From Luteimonas sp. BLCC-B24 (lineage in GTDB: Bacteria > Pseudomonadota > Gammaproteobacteria > Xanthomonadales > Xanthomonadaceae), in assembly GCF_028550595.1 (NCBI RefSeq), contig NZ_JAQQGN010000001.1:806001-870000 (forward strand): a stretch of 64,000 bases of DNA, read 5' to 3'. Position 1 is the stretch's first letter; each line of letters opens with the position of its first letter. The position numbers and the translations under genes were made by a program. Shown here one piece after another: positions 28,002 through 37,119 of this stretch. A model generated the notes under the pieces. The model worked only from the letters and a program-made list of their open reading frames with translations, was not told the origin of the DNA and ran no database searches.

Positions 28002-28694
28002 GTGCCCGAGTCATCCCCCGCTGCGGCCCTCGCGGCCATCGCGCACCGTATCGAGCGCGCCCGGGACGCGTCCGCACGCGTCGCGCCGGTGCGGCTGCTC
28101 GCGGTCGGCAAGACCCAGGCGGCCGATGCGCTGGCCGCCGTGGCCGGCGCCGGGCAGCGCGCGTTCGGCGAAAACTACGTGCAGGAGGCGGCCGGAAAGA
28201 TCGAAGCGCTGGATGCGCTGGGTCTGGAATGGCACCTGATCGGCCACCTGCAGTCGAACAAGGCCAAGCAGGCGGCCGCCCTGTTCGACTGGGTGCAGAC
28301 CGTCGACCGGCGCAAGCTGGTCGACGTGCTCGACGCGCACCGCCCCGACGCGCGCGGGCCGCTGAACGTGCTGGTGCAGGTCAATATCGACGACGAGACC
28401 AGCAAGCACGGCTGCGCGCCGTCCGAGGTGGCCGGGCTGGTCGAGGCGATCCGTGCCGCACCGCGGCTGCGCCTGCGCGGCCTGATGGCGATCCCGGCGC
28501 CGCACGCCGAGCCGGCGCGGCGACGTGACGCGTTCGCGCGGATGCGGCGTCTGTTCGATACGGTGGCCGGCGTCGACCCGGGCATCGACACCTTGTCGAT
28601 GGGCATGAGCGACGACCTCGAACTGGCGATCGCCGAGGGCGCGACGATGGTCCGTGTGGGGTCGGCGTTGTTCGGCGCACGCGCGCGGCGTTGA
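28002..28694 (+). CDS. YggS family pyridoxal phosphate homeostasis protein
   Basis: 230 residues from GTG 28002. A single-domain PLP-binding TIM barrel: the PLP lysine is K37 in LLAVGKTQ. Further family motifs are GENYVQEA, WHLIGHLQSNKAK, VNIDDETSKHG and the phosphate-binding SMGMSDDLELAIAEGATMVRVG. The protein controls free PLP and related amino-acid metabolism. It is followed by proC, an arrangement found across proteobacteria. Confidence 0.94.
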   Translation: MPESSPAAALAAIAHRIERARDASARVAPVRLLAVGKTQAADALAAVAGAGQRAFGENYVQEAAGKIEALDALGLEWHLIGHLQSNKAKQAAALFDWVQTVDRRKLVDVLDAHRPDARGPLNVLVQVNIDDETSKHGCAPSEVAGLVEAIRAAPRLRLRGLMAIPAPHAEPARRRDAFARMRRLFDTVAGVDPGIDTLSMGMSDDLELAIAEGATMVRVGSALFGARARR

Positions 28695-28752
28695 GCCCGG
28701 CCGCGCACGGGCTACCATCGTCGCCCCTGCCGCTGCCACGGAGTCGCTGCGC

Positions 28753-29598
28753 ATGTCCGCATCCGACGCATCTTCGACCATCGATCAGCCGGTCGCCTTC
28801 ATCGGCGGCGGCAACATGGCCCGCAGCCTGATCGGCGGCCTCGCTGCACGCGGGGTGGACCCAGCCCTGATCCGGGTCGTGGATCCGAATCTCGACATCC
28901 GCGAGGCGCTGACCCGTGAGTTCGGCGTGCAGACCTTCGAGCAGGCCGCCGATGCGGTCGCGGGCGCCACGACCTGGGTACTCGCCACCAAACCCCAGGT
29001 GCTGCATGCAGTGTGCGAGGCGCTCGCCCCGTTCGCCCGGTCGACCCGCCCGCTCGTGCTCTCGGTCGCCGCCGGCGTCACGTCCGCGCAGCTCGACCGC
29101 TGGCTCGGCGGCGATGTCGCGGTCGTGCGCACGATGCCGAATACGCCGGCGCTGCTCGGCGCGGGCGTGACCGGCCTGTATGCCAATGCGCGCGTGGACG
29201 CACAGGGGCGGCAACGCGCCGACGCGCTGATGCGATCGGCCGGTACCACGGTATGGCTCGACGACGAGGCGCGGATGGATGCGGTCACGGCCGTGTCGGG
29301 CAGCGGACCGGCCTACGTGTTCCTGTTGGCCGAAGCGATGGAAGACGCGGGCATCGCGCAGGGGCTCAGCGCGGCCGACGCGCGTGCGCTGGTGCAACAC
29401 ACTCTGCTTGGCGCGGCGCGCATGCTGATCGAGGACGGTGCACCGCCTGCCGAGCTGCGCCGACGCGTGACCTCGCCGGGCGGCACGACCCAGGCGGCGA
29501 TCGAGACCTTCGAAGCCGGCGGCTTGCGCACGCTGGTCGGCGACGCGATCGCCCAGGCCGTGCGCCGCGGCCGTGATCTGGCCGCCGCCCATGACTGA
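28753..29598 (+). CDS. proC: Pyrroline-5-carboxylate reductase
   Basis: A 281-residue NAD(P)H-dependent reductase making proline from pyrroline-5-carboxylate. The Rossmann start FIGGGNMARSLIGGL, ATKPQ, the MPNTPALLGAG loop, AVSGSGPAYVFLLAEAM and the C-terminal TSPGGTT are all present. ATG 28753 follows yggS by 58 bp. The stop lies inside the next gene. Confidence 0.97.
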   Translation: MSASDASSTIDQPVAFIGGGNMARSLIGGLAARGVDPALIRVVDPNLDIREALTREFGVQTFEQAADAVAGATTWVLATKPQVLHAVCEALAPFARSTRPLVLSVAAGVTSAQLDRWLGGDVAVVRTMPNTPALLGAGVTGLYANARVDAQGRQRADALMRSAGTTVWLDDEARMDAVTAVSGSGPAYVFLLAEAMEDAGIAQGLSAADARALVQHTLLGAARMLIEDGAPPAELRRRVTSPGGTTQAAIETFEAGGLRTLVGDAIAQAVRRGRDLAAAHD

Positions 29599-30076
29599 GG
29601 CGCGCGCGCGCGTGACGGGCATGCTGCTGACCGTGGCCTGTCTCGTCGTGGCGGGCGGCTGCAGCGGCGCGCCGTCGTCGGACGGCCCCTCCAGCGCCAG
29701 CGCGCAGGCCGGCGCCATCCCGGAAAGGGCGGCGCTGGGTGATGCGGAGGTGTCTGCCAGCGTCGTGCCCACGCAGGGACTCAATGCCGTCGTGGCCGAG
29801 CGCTACGGCATCGAGCGCGCGCGCAACCGCGTGCTCGTACTCGTGGGCCTGACCGCGGGTGAGGCGCCGCAGCGGGCCCGCGTCAGTGGCCAGGCCCGCG
29901 ATCTGCGCGGCGTCGCGCAGTCGCTGTCGTTCCGGGAAGTACAGGTGGACGGCTTCATCGATTACGTCGCGGTCGCGACCGCGACGCCGCCGGACACCCT
30001 GCGCATCGAACTCGACGTCATCGATGCCGACGGCCGACGCGCGACGCTGCGTTTCAGTCGCGACCTCGTGCCCTAG
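29591..30076 (+). CDS. DUF4426 domain-containing lipoprotein
   Basis: 161 residues from ATG 29591, overlapping the proC end by 8 bp. It has a signal with a lipobox (VVAGGC), so it should be a lipoprotein. The mature region carries the DUF4426 pattern VVPTQGLNAVVAERYGI and RNRVLVLVGL. The function of the family is unknown. It is often near proC and yggS. Its 3' end overlaps the convergent pseudouridine synthase gene by 23 bp. Confidence 0.8.
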   Translation: MTEARARVTGMLLTVACLVVAGGCSGAPSSDGPSSASAQAGAIPERAALGDAEVSASVVPTQGLNAVVAERYGIERARNRVLVLVGLTAGEAPQRARVSGQARDLRGVAQSLSFREVQVDGFIDYVAVATATPPDTLRIELDVIDADGRRATLRFSRDLVP

Positions 30077-30836
30077 GCCGGCCCGCCGCCGGCCGCTCGG
30101 GTGTGGCGGCCGCGCCACCCAGCACCTGGATCTCCCCGGCGTCGAGTTCGCGCCACGCGCCCTTGGCGAGGTCGCCCAGCTCGATCCGTCCGATCGCGAC
30201 GCGCACGAGACGCCGCACGCCGACATCGAACGCCGCGAGCAGCCGCCTGATCTGCCGGTTGCGTCCTTCCTCGAGCACGATCTCCAGCCACGCACTGCGC
30301 TCGCCGCTGCGCAGCACGCGTGCCGACGCCACCCGCAACCACTCGCCGGTGTCCTCGGCGCCGGTATGCAGTGCGGCCAGCAGCGCATCGTCGGGCACGC
30401 CGTCGACCTGCACGTGATAGGTCTTGCTCGGCCCCCTGGCAGGGTCCGCCACGCCGGCCGCCCACGCCGGATCGCTCGAAAACAGCAGCAGCCCTTCGCT
30501 CGCCTTGTCCAGCCGCCCGACCGGCGCGATCCAGCCCAGATCCGCGCCCTCGAAGCACCGGTAGACCGTGTCCCGGCCGCGCTCGTCCTGCGCCGTCGTC
30601 ACCAGCCCCCGCGGTTTGTTGAGCATCAGATAGCGGTGCACGACCGCCGTGGCCGGAACGCCGTCGAGTTCGATGTTGGCCGCGTCGGGCAGCACGGGAT
30701 ACTCGGGATCACGGACGACGCGTCCGGCCACGCGCACGCGGCCGTCGCGGACACGGCGCTCGGCTTCGCTGCGGGAGCACAGCCCACGCTTGGACAAGAT
30801 GCGCGCCAGACCGTAGCGCGCCGGCCCCTGCTTCAT
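30054..30836 (-). CDS. Pseudouridine synthase, RsuA/RluB/E/F family
   Basis: 260 residues from ATG 30836. An N-terminal S4 RNA-binding domain (about 8-60, LSKRGLCSRSEAERRV) precedes the catalytic domain with D110 in VGRLDKASEGLLLF. NKPRGLVTT and EGRNRQIRR are also family marks. It modifies a uridine in 16S or 23S rRNA; which one cannot be told from sequence alone. The 3' ends of this gene and the DUF4426 gene overlap tail to tail by 23 bp. Confidence 0.9.
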   Translation of the reverse strand: MKQGPARYGLARILSKRGLCSRSEAERRVRDGRVRVAGRVVRDPEYPVLPDAANIELDGVPATAVVHRYLMLNKPRGLVTTAQDERGRDTVYRCFEGADLGWIAPVGRLDKASEGLLLFSSDPAWAAGVADPARGPSKTYHVQVDGVPDDALLAALHTGAEDTGEWLRVASARVLRSGERSAWLEIVLEEGRNRQIRRLLAAFDVGVRRLVRVAIGRIELGDLAKGAWRELDAGEIQVLGGAAATPERPAAGRPRARGRD

Positions 30837-30930
30837 GCGCGCACCGCCGGTCTCCGGACGTCCGCACGCGCATACGAAGTCGGCCCGCTTGCGCGGGCCG
30901 ATGTGGTGCCAACGGGTCGACGTGTGCCGA

Positions 30931-31428
30931 TCACTCGGCCGGCGTCGCCTGGCCCGGCGCTGCCGCTTCGGCATCGACCACCGGTGCCGCATTGGGATCC
31001 ACGCGGCGGCTGCCGACGTTGTAGCCGTTGGCCTGCAACCACGCGTCGAAGTCGTCGGCCGTCATGCGCTTGCCGCCCTGGGTCATGTTGAAGCGATAGG
31101 GCGTGTTGTCGAACTCGGTCTGCTTCACGTAGGCCGCAGGATCGTTCGCGCTGATCGCACCGGCCGCCGGCGCCGCCATTGCGACGTTCTGGCACTTCTC
31201 GATTTCGAGGCGCAGCACGACCTGCTCGGCCGACTGCGCTTCGTCGTAAGCGCGCGACAGCACGGCGGTTGTGCCGAGACGGTAATTGGGCGCGGCGAGT
31301 TCCGGCGACACCGGCGCCAGCGCGGACGCCTGCAGCGGACGCGCCGCTGCGGAATCGAGGCTGCCACAGTCCGCGGCGTTCGCGGCGAGAGGCAGGACGG
31401 CGAGAGACAGCAGCAGGAAGGTACGCAC
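30931..31428 (-). CDS. Exported hypothetical protein
   Basis: 165 residues from GTG 31428, chosen because a GGAG lies seven bases upstream and a signal peptide (RTFLLLSLAVLPLAANAA) starts there; the frame itself runs on to 31470. The mature protein has two Cys (ADCGSL, EKCQNV) that could pair, and a C-terminal Ala/Pro-rich tail. A conserved-looking RMTADDFDAWLQANGYNVG stretch lies near residue 130. No family recognised. Likely periplasmic. Confidence 0.6.
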   Translation of the reverse strand: MRTFLLLSLAVLPLAANAADCGSLDSAAARPLQASALAPVSPELAAPNYRLGTTAVLSRAYDEAQSAEQVVLRLEIEKCQNVAMAAPAAGAISANDPAAYVKQTEFDNTPYRFNMTQGGKRMTADDFDAWLQANGYNVGSRRVDPNAAPVVDAEAAAPGQATPAE

Positions 31429-31601
31429 GTGAAGGCTCCAGGTCGAATCGGCCTGAAGTGTAGGCCCCAAGTGCCTATGTCACAAGGAAAAATTACGGCT
31501 TCGCGCATTCACGAATCGAGGCATGGACAGCGCGAGGCACTCCGGGCGCACAGAGGGCGCTCTGCGCCCTTGGGAAATGGAGCATCCAGCGATCGCGCAA
31601 G

Positions 31602-31630
31602 AAAAAGCCCGGCACGAGGCCGGGCTTTTC
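31602..31630 (-). terminator. Rho-independent terminator of the ompA-family gene
   Basis: The stem AAGCCCGGC / GCCGGGCTT around ACGAG is flanked by A-runs and T-runs, so on minus it ends in TTTTT directly after the porin gene stop at 31652. Confidence 0.85.
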
Positions 31631-31651
31631 CAGGTCCAACCGGACGCCAGA

Positions 31652-32728
31652 TCAGTTCTGGACGTTCAGCTCGGTGCGGCGGTTGCGCGCACGGCCTTCC
31701 GGGTTGTCCGAACCGTCGGCGTTGGTGTTCGGCGCGATCGGACGGCTCTCGCCGTAACCCACCGGGCCCACCAGACGGTCGGCGCTGATGCCGTTGCTGG
31801 TCATGTAGTCGTACACGGCGCGAGCACGACGCTCCGACAGGCGCTGGTTGTAGGCGTCGGTACCGACCGAGTCGGTGTGACCGGCGACTTCAACGCGCAG
31901 CTCGGGGTAACGGCGCAGGATTTCGATGGCTTCGTTGAGGATCGCCACCGCGTCGGGACGCAGGGTCGAGCGGTCGAAGTCGAAGTTGACGCCGTTCAGG
32001 TCGATCGTGATCGGGGCCGGGGCCGGAGCCGGAGCCGGGGCGGGTGCCGGCGGCGGCGGCGGCGGAGCCGGCGGAGCCGGAGCGACCGGCGGCGGGCCGA
32101 GCGGAATCACGACGCCGACCGAAGCCAGCACGTCGCCGAAGTAGCTCTCGTTCGAGTTGTGGGGGTAGCCGGCCCAGTCACGCGAACCGTTGGCGGCGAC
32201 GCTGCTGTCGTTGAAGTCGGCGCGGTACGCGACTTCGGCGCGCACGGCAACGCGGTTGGTGAAGGTCGACTGCAGACCCAGACCGACCTTGGCGGCGAAG
32301 TTGCCGTCCTTGTTCTCACCCGGCGAATCCGGGCTCGGGAACGCGTCGAACTCTTCTTCCGAGCGCTGGTAGCCCACGCCCATCAGCACGTAGGGATTCC
32401 AGCTGCGCTCGTCGTTGACGAAGTGGTAGCGGAAGTCGACCGAGATGCCGTACTGGCTCCAGTTCAGGTCGCGGTTCGCGCCCTCGACGCTGCTGTCGAA
32501 GCCCGGGTTCTGATAGTTCAGCTCACCGTCGACCGACCAGTTGGGGCTGATGAACTTACCCATGCCCAGCGTGACGAACGGGGTATCGTTGGTGCGACGA
32601 TCATTGGCCTGGAAGTTGAAACCGGCCGAGCTGGTCAGGTACCAGCGATCGTCGAACTCCTGGGCGCTGGCGGTGTGCGCCAGACCGAGGCCGCCGAGCA
32701 GAGCGGCGCAGAGGAGTTTCTTGTTCAT
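31652..32728 (-). CDS. ompA: OmpA family outer membrane protein
   Basis: 358 residues from ATG 32728 with AAGGAG ten bases upstream. Signal peptide 1-22 (cleavage after TASA). Residues about 23-207 form the eight-strand beta-barrel, ending VVIPLG. A Pro/Ala-only linker follows (about 208-240). The C-terminal domain has the peptidoglycan-binding signature NFDFDRSTLRPDA, then VAGHTDSVGTDAYNQRLSERRA and ARNRRTEL. It tethers outer membrane to cell wall. An unusually long AT-richer leader with an 11-bp inverted repeat lies upstream. Confidence 0.93.
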   Translation of the reverse strand: MNKKLLCAALLGGLGLAHTASAQEFDDRWYLTSSAGFNFQANDRRTNDTPFVTLGMGKFISPNWSVDGELNYQNPGFDSSVEGANRDLNWSQYGISVDFRYHFVNDERSWNPYVLMGVGYQRSEEEFDAFPSPDSPGENKDGNFAAKVGLGLQSTFTNRVAVRAEVAYRADFNDSSVAANGSRDWAGYPHNSNESYFGDVLASVGVVIPLGPPPVAPAPPAPPPPPPAPAPAPAPAPAPITIDLNGVNFDFDRSTLRPDAVAILNEAIEILRRYPELRVEVAGHTDSVGTDAYNQRLSERRARAVYDYMTSNGISADRLVGPVGYGESRPIAPNTNADGSDNPEGRARNRRTELNVQN

Positions 32729-33156
32729 ATTGTCGGAGCTCCTTGTTAAGGGGGAATGCGTCAGGGCATCGGATGAGGCGTCCACAACGCACGCCTTGGA
32801 ACATAGCCTAAAGTCAGCTGCGTGAAGGCGTTGTTAACACTAATGTAACGGTTGAAAGATTCCAACAGAACAACGCCTTAGCATTCATCTTGGCTTCGGG
32901 TAGGGCGGGAACCGTCAACGGCGCGAATTGTCTGCGCGATGCTGTGCGCGCCGTGTCAAGAACCGCCGGCATGCGTCATCACGTCGGGCTATCGACTTTT
33001 TCATGGCCTGTGCGCGCCGACCGAACACGCGATATTCGATGCACGGGACAGATGTTCGCGTCGGGTGATGCAAACGTAGGGCGATTCCCGCATCGGATAG
33101 CCTGATTGCGAAGACGGCATCAAGATGTGCCGCCCCCCTGCCGAGGAACTGCCCCC
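32729..33156. other. 428-bp intergenic region upstream of ompA
   Basis: No gene is recognised. The part nearest ompA (32750-32900) is clearly more AT-rich than its surroundings and holds the inverted repeat at 32825-32879 and presumably the ompA promoter. The rest (32900-33156), toward the oxidoreductase gene, shows no clear promoter or hairpin. Confidence 0.6.
32825..32879 (-). promoter_or_regulatory. 11-bp inverted repeat in the ompA upstream region
   Basis: AAGGCGTTGTT (32825-32835) and AACAACGCCTT (32869-32879) are perfect complements separated by 33 nt. The intervening stretch contains a smaller hairpin, GTTGGA/TTTCAAC-type. It lies 97-151 bp before the ompA start and could be an operator pair or an mRNA leader structure. 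Confidence 0.5.
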
Positions 33157-34173
33157 ATGAAAGCCGTCGCGCTCACACGTTATCTGCCGATCGACGATCC
33201 GCACGCCCTGCTCGATGTCGAACTCGACCTCCCCGAACCCGGGCCGCACGACCTGCGCGTGCGGGTGGAGGCGGTCTCGGTCAACCCGGTCGACACCAAG
33301 GTGCGCGCGCCCAAGGCGCAGGTCGAGTCCACACCCCGGGTTCTTGGTTACGACGCGGCCGGCATCGTCGATGCGGTCGGCGAAGCGGTCACGGACTTCA
33401 CGGCCGGCGATGCGGTCTATTACGCCGGCGACATCACCCGCTCCGGCAGCAATGCGCAGTTCCAGCTGGTCGATGCGCGCATCGTGGCCCGCAAGCCCGC
33501 TTCGCTCGATTTCCCCGGTGCGGCCGCCCTGCCCCTGACGGCCCTCACGGCGTGGGAGCTCTTGTTCGAACGCATGCCCTATGCCATTGACGGCGGCGGC
33601 GCCGGCAAGACGCTGCTGGTGATCGGTGGCGCGGGCGGCGTCGGCTCGATTGCGATCCAGCTCGCCCGTCTCGCCGGCTTCACCGTCATCGCCACGGCCT
33701 CCCGCGACGAGACGGCGGCCTGGTGCCGCTCGCTGGGCGCCGACCACGTGATCGATCATCGTCAGCCACTGACGCCCCAGCTGCAGGCGCTCGGCCTGGA
33801 CGCCGTTGATGCGGCGCTCAACCTCGCCGATACCGACCGGTACTGGGACGTCCTGGGCGAGCTGCTGGCGCCGCAGGGGCACGTCGGCCTGATCGTCGAG
33901 CCCACGGGCGCGTTGAAGATCGGCGATCCCTACAAGGCCAAGTGCATCGGCATCCACTGGGAATTCATGTTCGCCCGCGCGCGCTTCAAGACCGAGGACA
34001 TGGCCGAGCAGGGTCGCATCCTCGCGCGCGTGGCCGAGCTGGTGGATGCAGGCCGGCTGCGGGGTACCTTGACCGACACCCTGTCGCCGATCTCGGCCGA
34101 GACCCTGCGTGAAGCCCATCGCCGGCTCGAAAGCGGACGCACGATCGGCAAGCTCGCGGTGGCAGGCTGGTGA
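33157..34173 (+). CDS. Zinc-lacking medium-chain dehydrogenase (quinone oxidoreductase-like)
   Basis: A 338-residue MDR-family NADPH oxidoreductase. The N-terminal GroES-like domain has VSVNPVDTKVRA and VLGYDAAGIV, where the catalytic-zinc alcohol dehydrogenases would have a GHE motif, so it lacks the zinc site. The Rossmann motif is VIGGAGGVGSIAIQLARL. This subgroup is often labelled zinc-binding alcohol dehydrogenase family despite lacking zinc ligands. The substrate is unknown. It is convergent with the condensin operon. Confidence 0.88.
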   Translation: MKAVALTRYLPIDDPHALLDVELDLPEPGPHDLRVRVEAVSVNPVDTKVRAPKAQVESTPRVLGYDAAGIVDAVGEAVTDFTAGDAVYYAGDITRSGSNAQFQLVDARIVARKPASLDFPGAAALPLTALTAWELLFERMPYAIDGGGAGKTLLVIGGAGGVGSIAIQLARLAGFTVIATASRDETAAWCRSLGADHVIDHRQPLTPQLQALGLDAVDAALNLADTDRYWDVLGELLAPQGHVGLIVEPTGALKIGDPYKAKCIGIHWEFMFARARFKTEDMAEQGRILARVAELVDAGRLRGTLTDTLSPISAETLREAHRRLESGRTIGKLAVAGW

Positions 34174-34317
34174 GCACCCCTCGCTCCCGGAGCTGAAGCC
34201 TGGCGCCCCGGCACGGGGCGCGGCCGCGAACTGCGCGCAGCTCGACGCGTGCCCGCCCGGCTGACGCCCGGGGTGCGTAAGGCCGCCGGGGCCACCGGGC
34301 CCGGCAGCACGGCGACG

Positions 34318-37119
34318 TCAGGCCGCGTCCGCCGTGCGGTCGCGCTTGAGGATCGCCACCGGATCGGCCCAGGTGCTCTGCGGCCGGCGCTTGCTGGTCG
34401 CCAGCACCAGGTCCGAGGGTTCGAACACGTTGATGTTGTGGGTGATCGGCGTGGTCAGGATGTACTGCGCGTCGGTGCTGCGCAGGAAGCGGCCGACTTT
34501 CTCGATGTTGGCGACGTCGAGATGCGCGAAGGGTTCGTCGATGAACACGAAGCCGCCGGGCTGGTCCTCGTCGCGCAGCAGGGCCACCAGCAGCAGCAGC
34601 GACTTCATCACCTGCTGGCCGCCCGAGGCCTCGCCGTCGTCGAGGCCGATCCAGCCCTTGCGGTCGAAGTCGAAGCGCACGGTGAGTCCGGCCTGGGCCA
34701 GCGCGACGTCGTCGTTGACCAGCTCCGACATTTCCGCCTCGACGCCGATGCCGGCCAGTTCGCCCAGCGCCACGAGGTTGCGACGGTAGCGGCGCACCGT
34801 GGCGCGCAGCACGTTGAGATACGCGCCGCGCGCGTCCTCGGTGATGCGACGGGCGCGATGCAGATGCGCCTCGCGCTGGCCGATCGCCGTCTCCATGCCG
34901 GCATGATCGGCGGCGAATTTGTCGCGCAGCGCGATACAACCCTCGTCCTCGACGAAACCGCCAGAGGCCAGGCGCATGTCGAGGCGCTCCAGTTCGCGAC
35001 GCACCGCGTTCGCACTTTCGAATTCCTCGCGCGCGGCGCGCAGCACGGCGGCACTGCGCCAGGCCGGCGGCATCTGCGCGCGACGACTGCGGAACTCGAG
35101 GATGCGCTGGACCAGCAGCTGGCGCTCCTGGGTCATCTGCCGTCCGGCCTGTTCGATCTCGTGGGCGAGGCCCCCGAGGCGCCCGGTGCGTTCGGCCGCG
35201 GCGATGCTGTCGGCCTTGTCACGGGCCATGCATTCGGCCACGGCGGCGCGTGCCGCCTCCAGTGCCGTCGCCGCCGCCTGGGCGGCATCGGCGAGCGCAG
35301 GCAGGCGCTCCGACGCATCGGCGAATTCCGCGGCCCGGGTGACCAGTTCCTGCCCGGCGTCGAGCCCGAGCAGGCGCGCCTGGTCGGCGTCGAGGCGCCG
35401 GCCGAGCTCGACGAGTTCGACCTCGCGCGCCTGGGCGCGTTCACGCAGCGACGCCTGCTCCGCGCGCAGGTCGGCCACCCGGGCCTGCCGGGCGCCGGCA
35501 CCGAAATGAGGCTGGCCGCCGCCGATGTGCCGGCCACCGCGATGTTCGCGCAGGTAGCCCTTGGCGGTGATCCAGTCCTGGCCCTTCGACAAGGCGTGAC
35601 CGGCCTCGACATCGGCGACGCGCTGGATGCGGTCGAGCTGGCGCGGCAGCCAGGCTGGAGGATCGGCGGAAAAACGCACGACCTCCAGCAGCGAGCCGCG
35701 CGTCGCGCGTTCGACCGGCGCGCGGTCGGCGACGAGAAAATGCCGGTACTGCATCGCCTCGCCCAGCGCCCAGCCCCGGCGGGCATCGCGCGGGTTCTCG
35801 AGCACCAGCAGGTGCCGGTACGGCGCGAGCACGGCTTCGACCGCGACCGCCCACTGCGGATCGATGATCTCGACCAGTTCGGTCAACACGCGATGCGCGA
35901 TGCCGGCCTGGTCGAGCGCCACACGGAAATCGCGCTCGAAGGGTTCGACGACACGGCCGCCGCCGCTGAGCGCGGCCAGCTGCGCGGCGAGTTCGCCCTC
36001 GCGCGCGCGGTCGCGATGCGCTTCGAACTTGAGTTCGGCCTGGCGCTGCCGGCCCTGCTCGATGCCGCGGCTGAGCGCATCCACGTCCACCTCGCCTCGC
36101 GCGGCCTGCAACTGGACCAGGTGGTCGTGCCGCTTCACCAGGCTTTCGGCATCGCGCGCGCGATCACGCGCGGTGGTGAAGCCGGATTCGGCCTCGCGCT
36201 GCTCGGCCAGCGCCTGCGCGAGGGCGGCCTGCAGGGCATCGCGGCGCTGCGTGGCCTCGGCATCCTGCGCCTGCAGCGCCGCGAGTGCGTGGCGGCGTTC
36301 GTGCTGGGCGCGGCGCAGGCCGAGGAGCCGCGGCCGCGTGCCGTCGATGCTCGCGCGCAGATCCGCCAGCTCCACCTTGGGTGCGACTTCCGTTTCCAGC
36401 CGCTGGCGCTCGCGGCGCAGCGCCTGGCCCTCGTCGAACGAGCGCACGTCGGCCTTGGCCGATTCGAGCTTCAGATGCAGTTCGTCGAGCCCGTGCTGGA
36501 GCTGGGCGATTTCCTTCTCGGTGTCGAACTGCTCGGCGCGGGCACGCTGATAGTCGTCGAGTACCGCCTTGTCCTCGAACACGTCGAACACCAGCTGCAG
36601 CAGTTCGCGCGGCGAGAGCTGGCACAGCTTGTCGGTGGCGCCCTGCTCCAGTGTGAGCACGCGGCAGATCGCGCGGCTCAGGCCGGCGCCGGCCAGGCGC
36701 ACGCGGTAGTCGCGCACGCCCAGCCAGTCGCCGCCGGCGTCGAGTGTTTCCACCGGCACGTCGCCGGGCACGATCTGGTAGTCGCGGCTCCAGTCGCCGC
36801 CGCGCTTGCGCACACGGCAGGCCAGCGTGACCTGCTCGTCCATGCACGGAAAGAATGCGCGCTTGCCGCGGCGGTCGACCGGGTTGCTGACCACCGCGCG
36901 CAGCCACGCCACCGGCTTGCCGTTGTGGCGCAGGTAGGTCTTGTAGTCGCGCGCCATCTCGCGGTCGTCGATCGCCAGCAACGTGCGCAGCGCATCGAGC
37001 AGCGTGGTCTTGCCCGAACCGTTGGGGCCGACGACGGTGATGATCGAGGCGTCGAGCGGCAGGGCGTAGCGCTGCCAGTAATCCCAGTGCACGACCTCGA
37101 GGCTGCGGAATTCAAACAT
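34318..37119 (-). CDS. mksB: SMC-like condensin ATPase, MksB type
   Basis: A 933-residue SMC-family protein. The N-terminal head has Walker A GPNGSGKTT at 31-39; the C-terminal head has signature SGGQQ at 832-836 and Walker B FVFIDEP at 857-863. Between them are two heptad-rich coils (about 220-400 and 560-740) around a hinge-like region (about 410-550). It is shorter than MukB (about 1480) and canonical SMC (about 1150), fitting the MksB/JetC group. Start overlaps the mksE end by 8 bp. It should form the DNA-loop-extruding motor with MksE and MksF. Named by architecture and context, not by a search. Confidence 0.82.
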   Translation of the reverse strand: MFEFRSLEVVHWDYWQRYALPLDASIITVVGPNGSGKTTLLDALRTLLAIDDREMARDYKTYLRHNGKPVAWLRAVVSNPVDRRGKRAFFPCMDEQVTLACRVRKRGGDWSRDYQIVPGDVPVETLDAGGDWLGVRDYRVRLAGAGLSRAICRVLTLEQGATDKLCQLSPRELLQLVFDVFEDKAVLDDYQRARAEQFDTEKEIAQLQHGLDELHLKLESAKADVRSFDEGQALRRERQRLETEVAPKVELADLRASIDGTRPRLLGLRRAQHERRHALAALQAQDAEATQRRDALQAALAQALAEQREAESGFTTARDRARDAESLVKRHDHLVQLQAARGEVDVDALSRGIEQGRQRQAELKFEAHRDRAREGELAAQLAALSGGGRVVEPFERDFRVALDQAGIAHRVLTELVEIIDPQWAVAVEAVLAPYRHLLVLENPRDARRGWALGEAMQYRHFLVADRAPVERATRGSLLEVVRFSADPPAWLPRQLDRIQRVADVEAGHALSKGQDWITAKGYLREHRGGRHIGGGQPHFGAGARQARVADLRAEQASLRERAQAREVELVELGRRLDADQARLLGLDAGQELVTRAAEFADASERLPALADAAQAAATALEAARAAVAECMARDKADSIAAAERTGRLGGLAHEIEQAGRQMTQERQLLVQRILEFRSRRAQMPPAWRSAAVLRAAREEFESANAVRRELERLDMRLASGGFVEDEGCIALRDKFAADHAGMETAIGQREAHLHRARRITEDARGAYLNVLRATVRRYRRNLVALGELAGIGVEAEMSELVNDDVALAQAGLTVRFDFDRKGWIGLDDGEASGGQQVMKSLLLLVALLRDEDQPGGFVFIDEPFAHLDVANIEKVGRFLRSTDAQYILTTPITHNINVFEPSDLVLATSKRRPQSTWADPVAILKRDRTADAA

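Noticed and set aside
32000..32110. Low-complexity GCCGGAGCC tract as a tandem repeat
   Set aside because: It is the coding sequence of the Pro/Ala linker of the OmpA-family protein.
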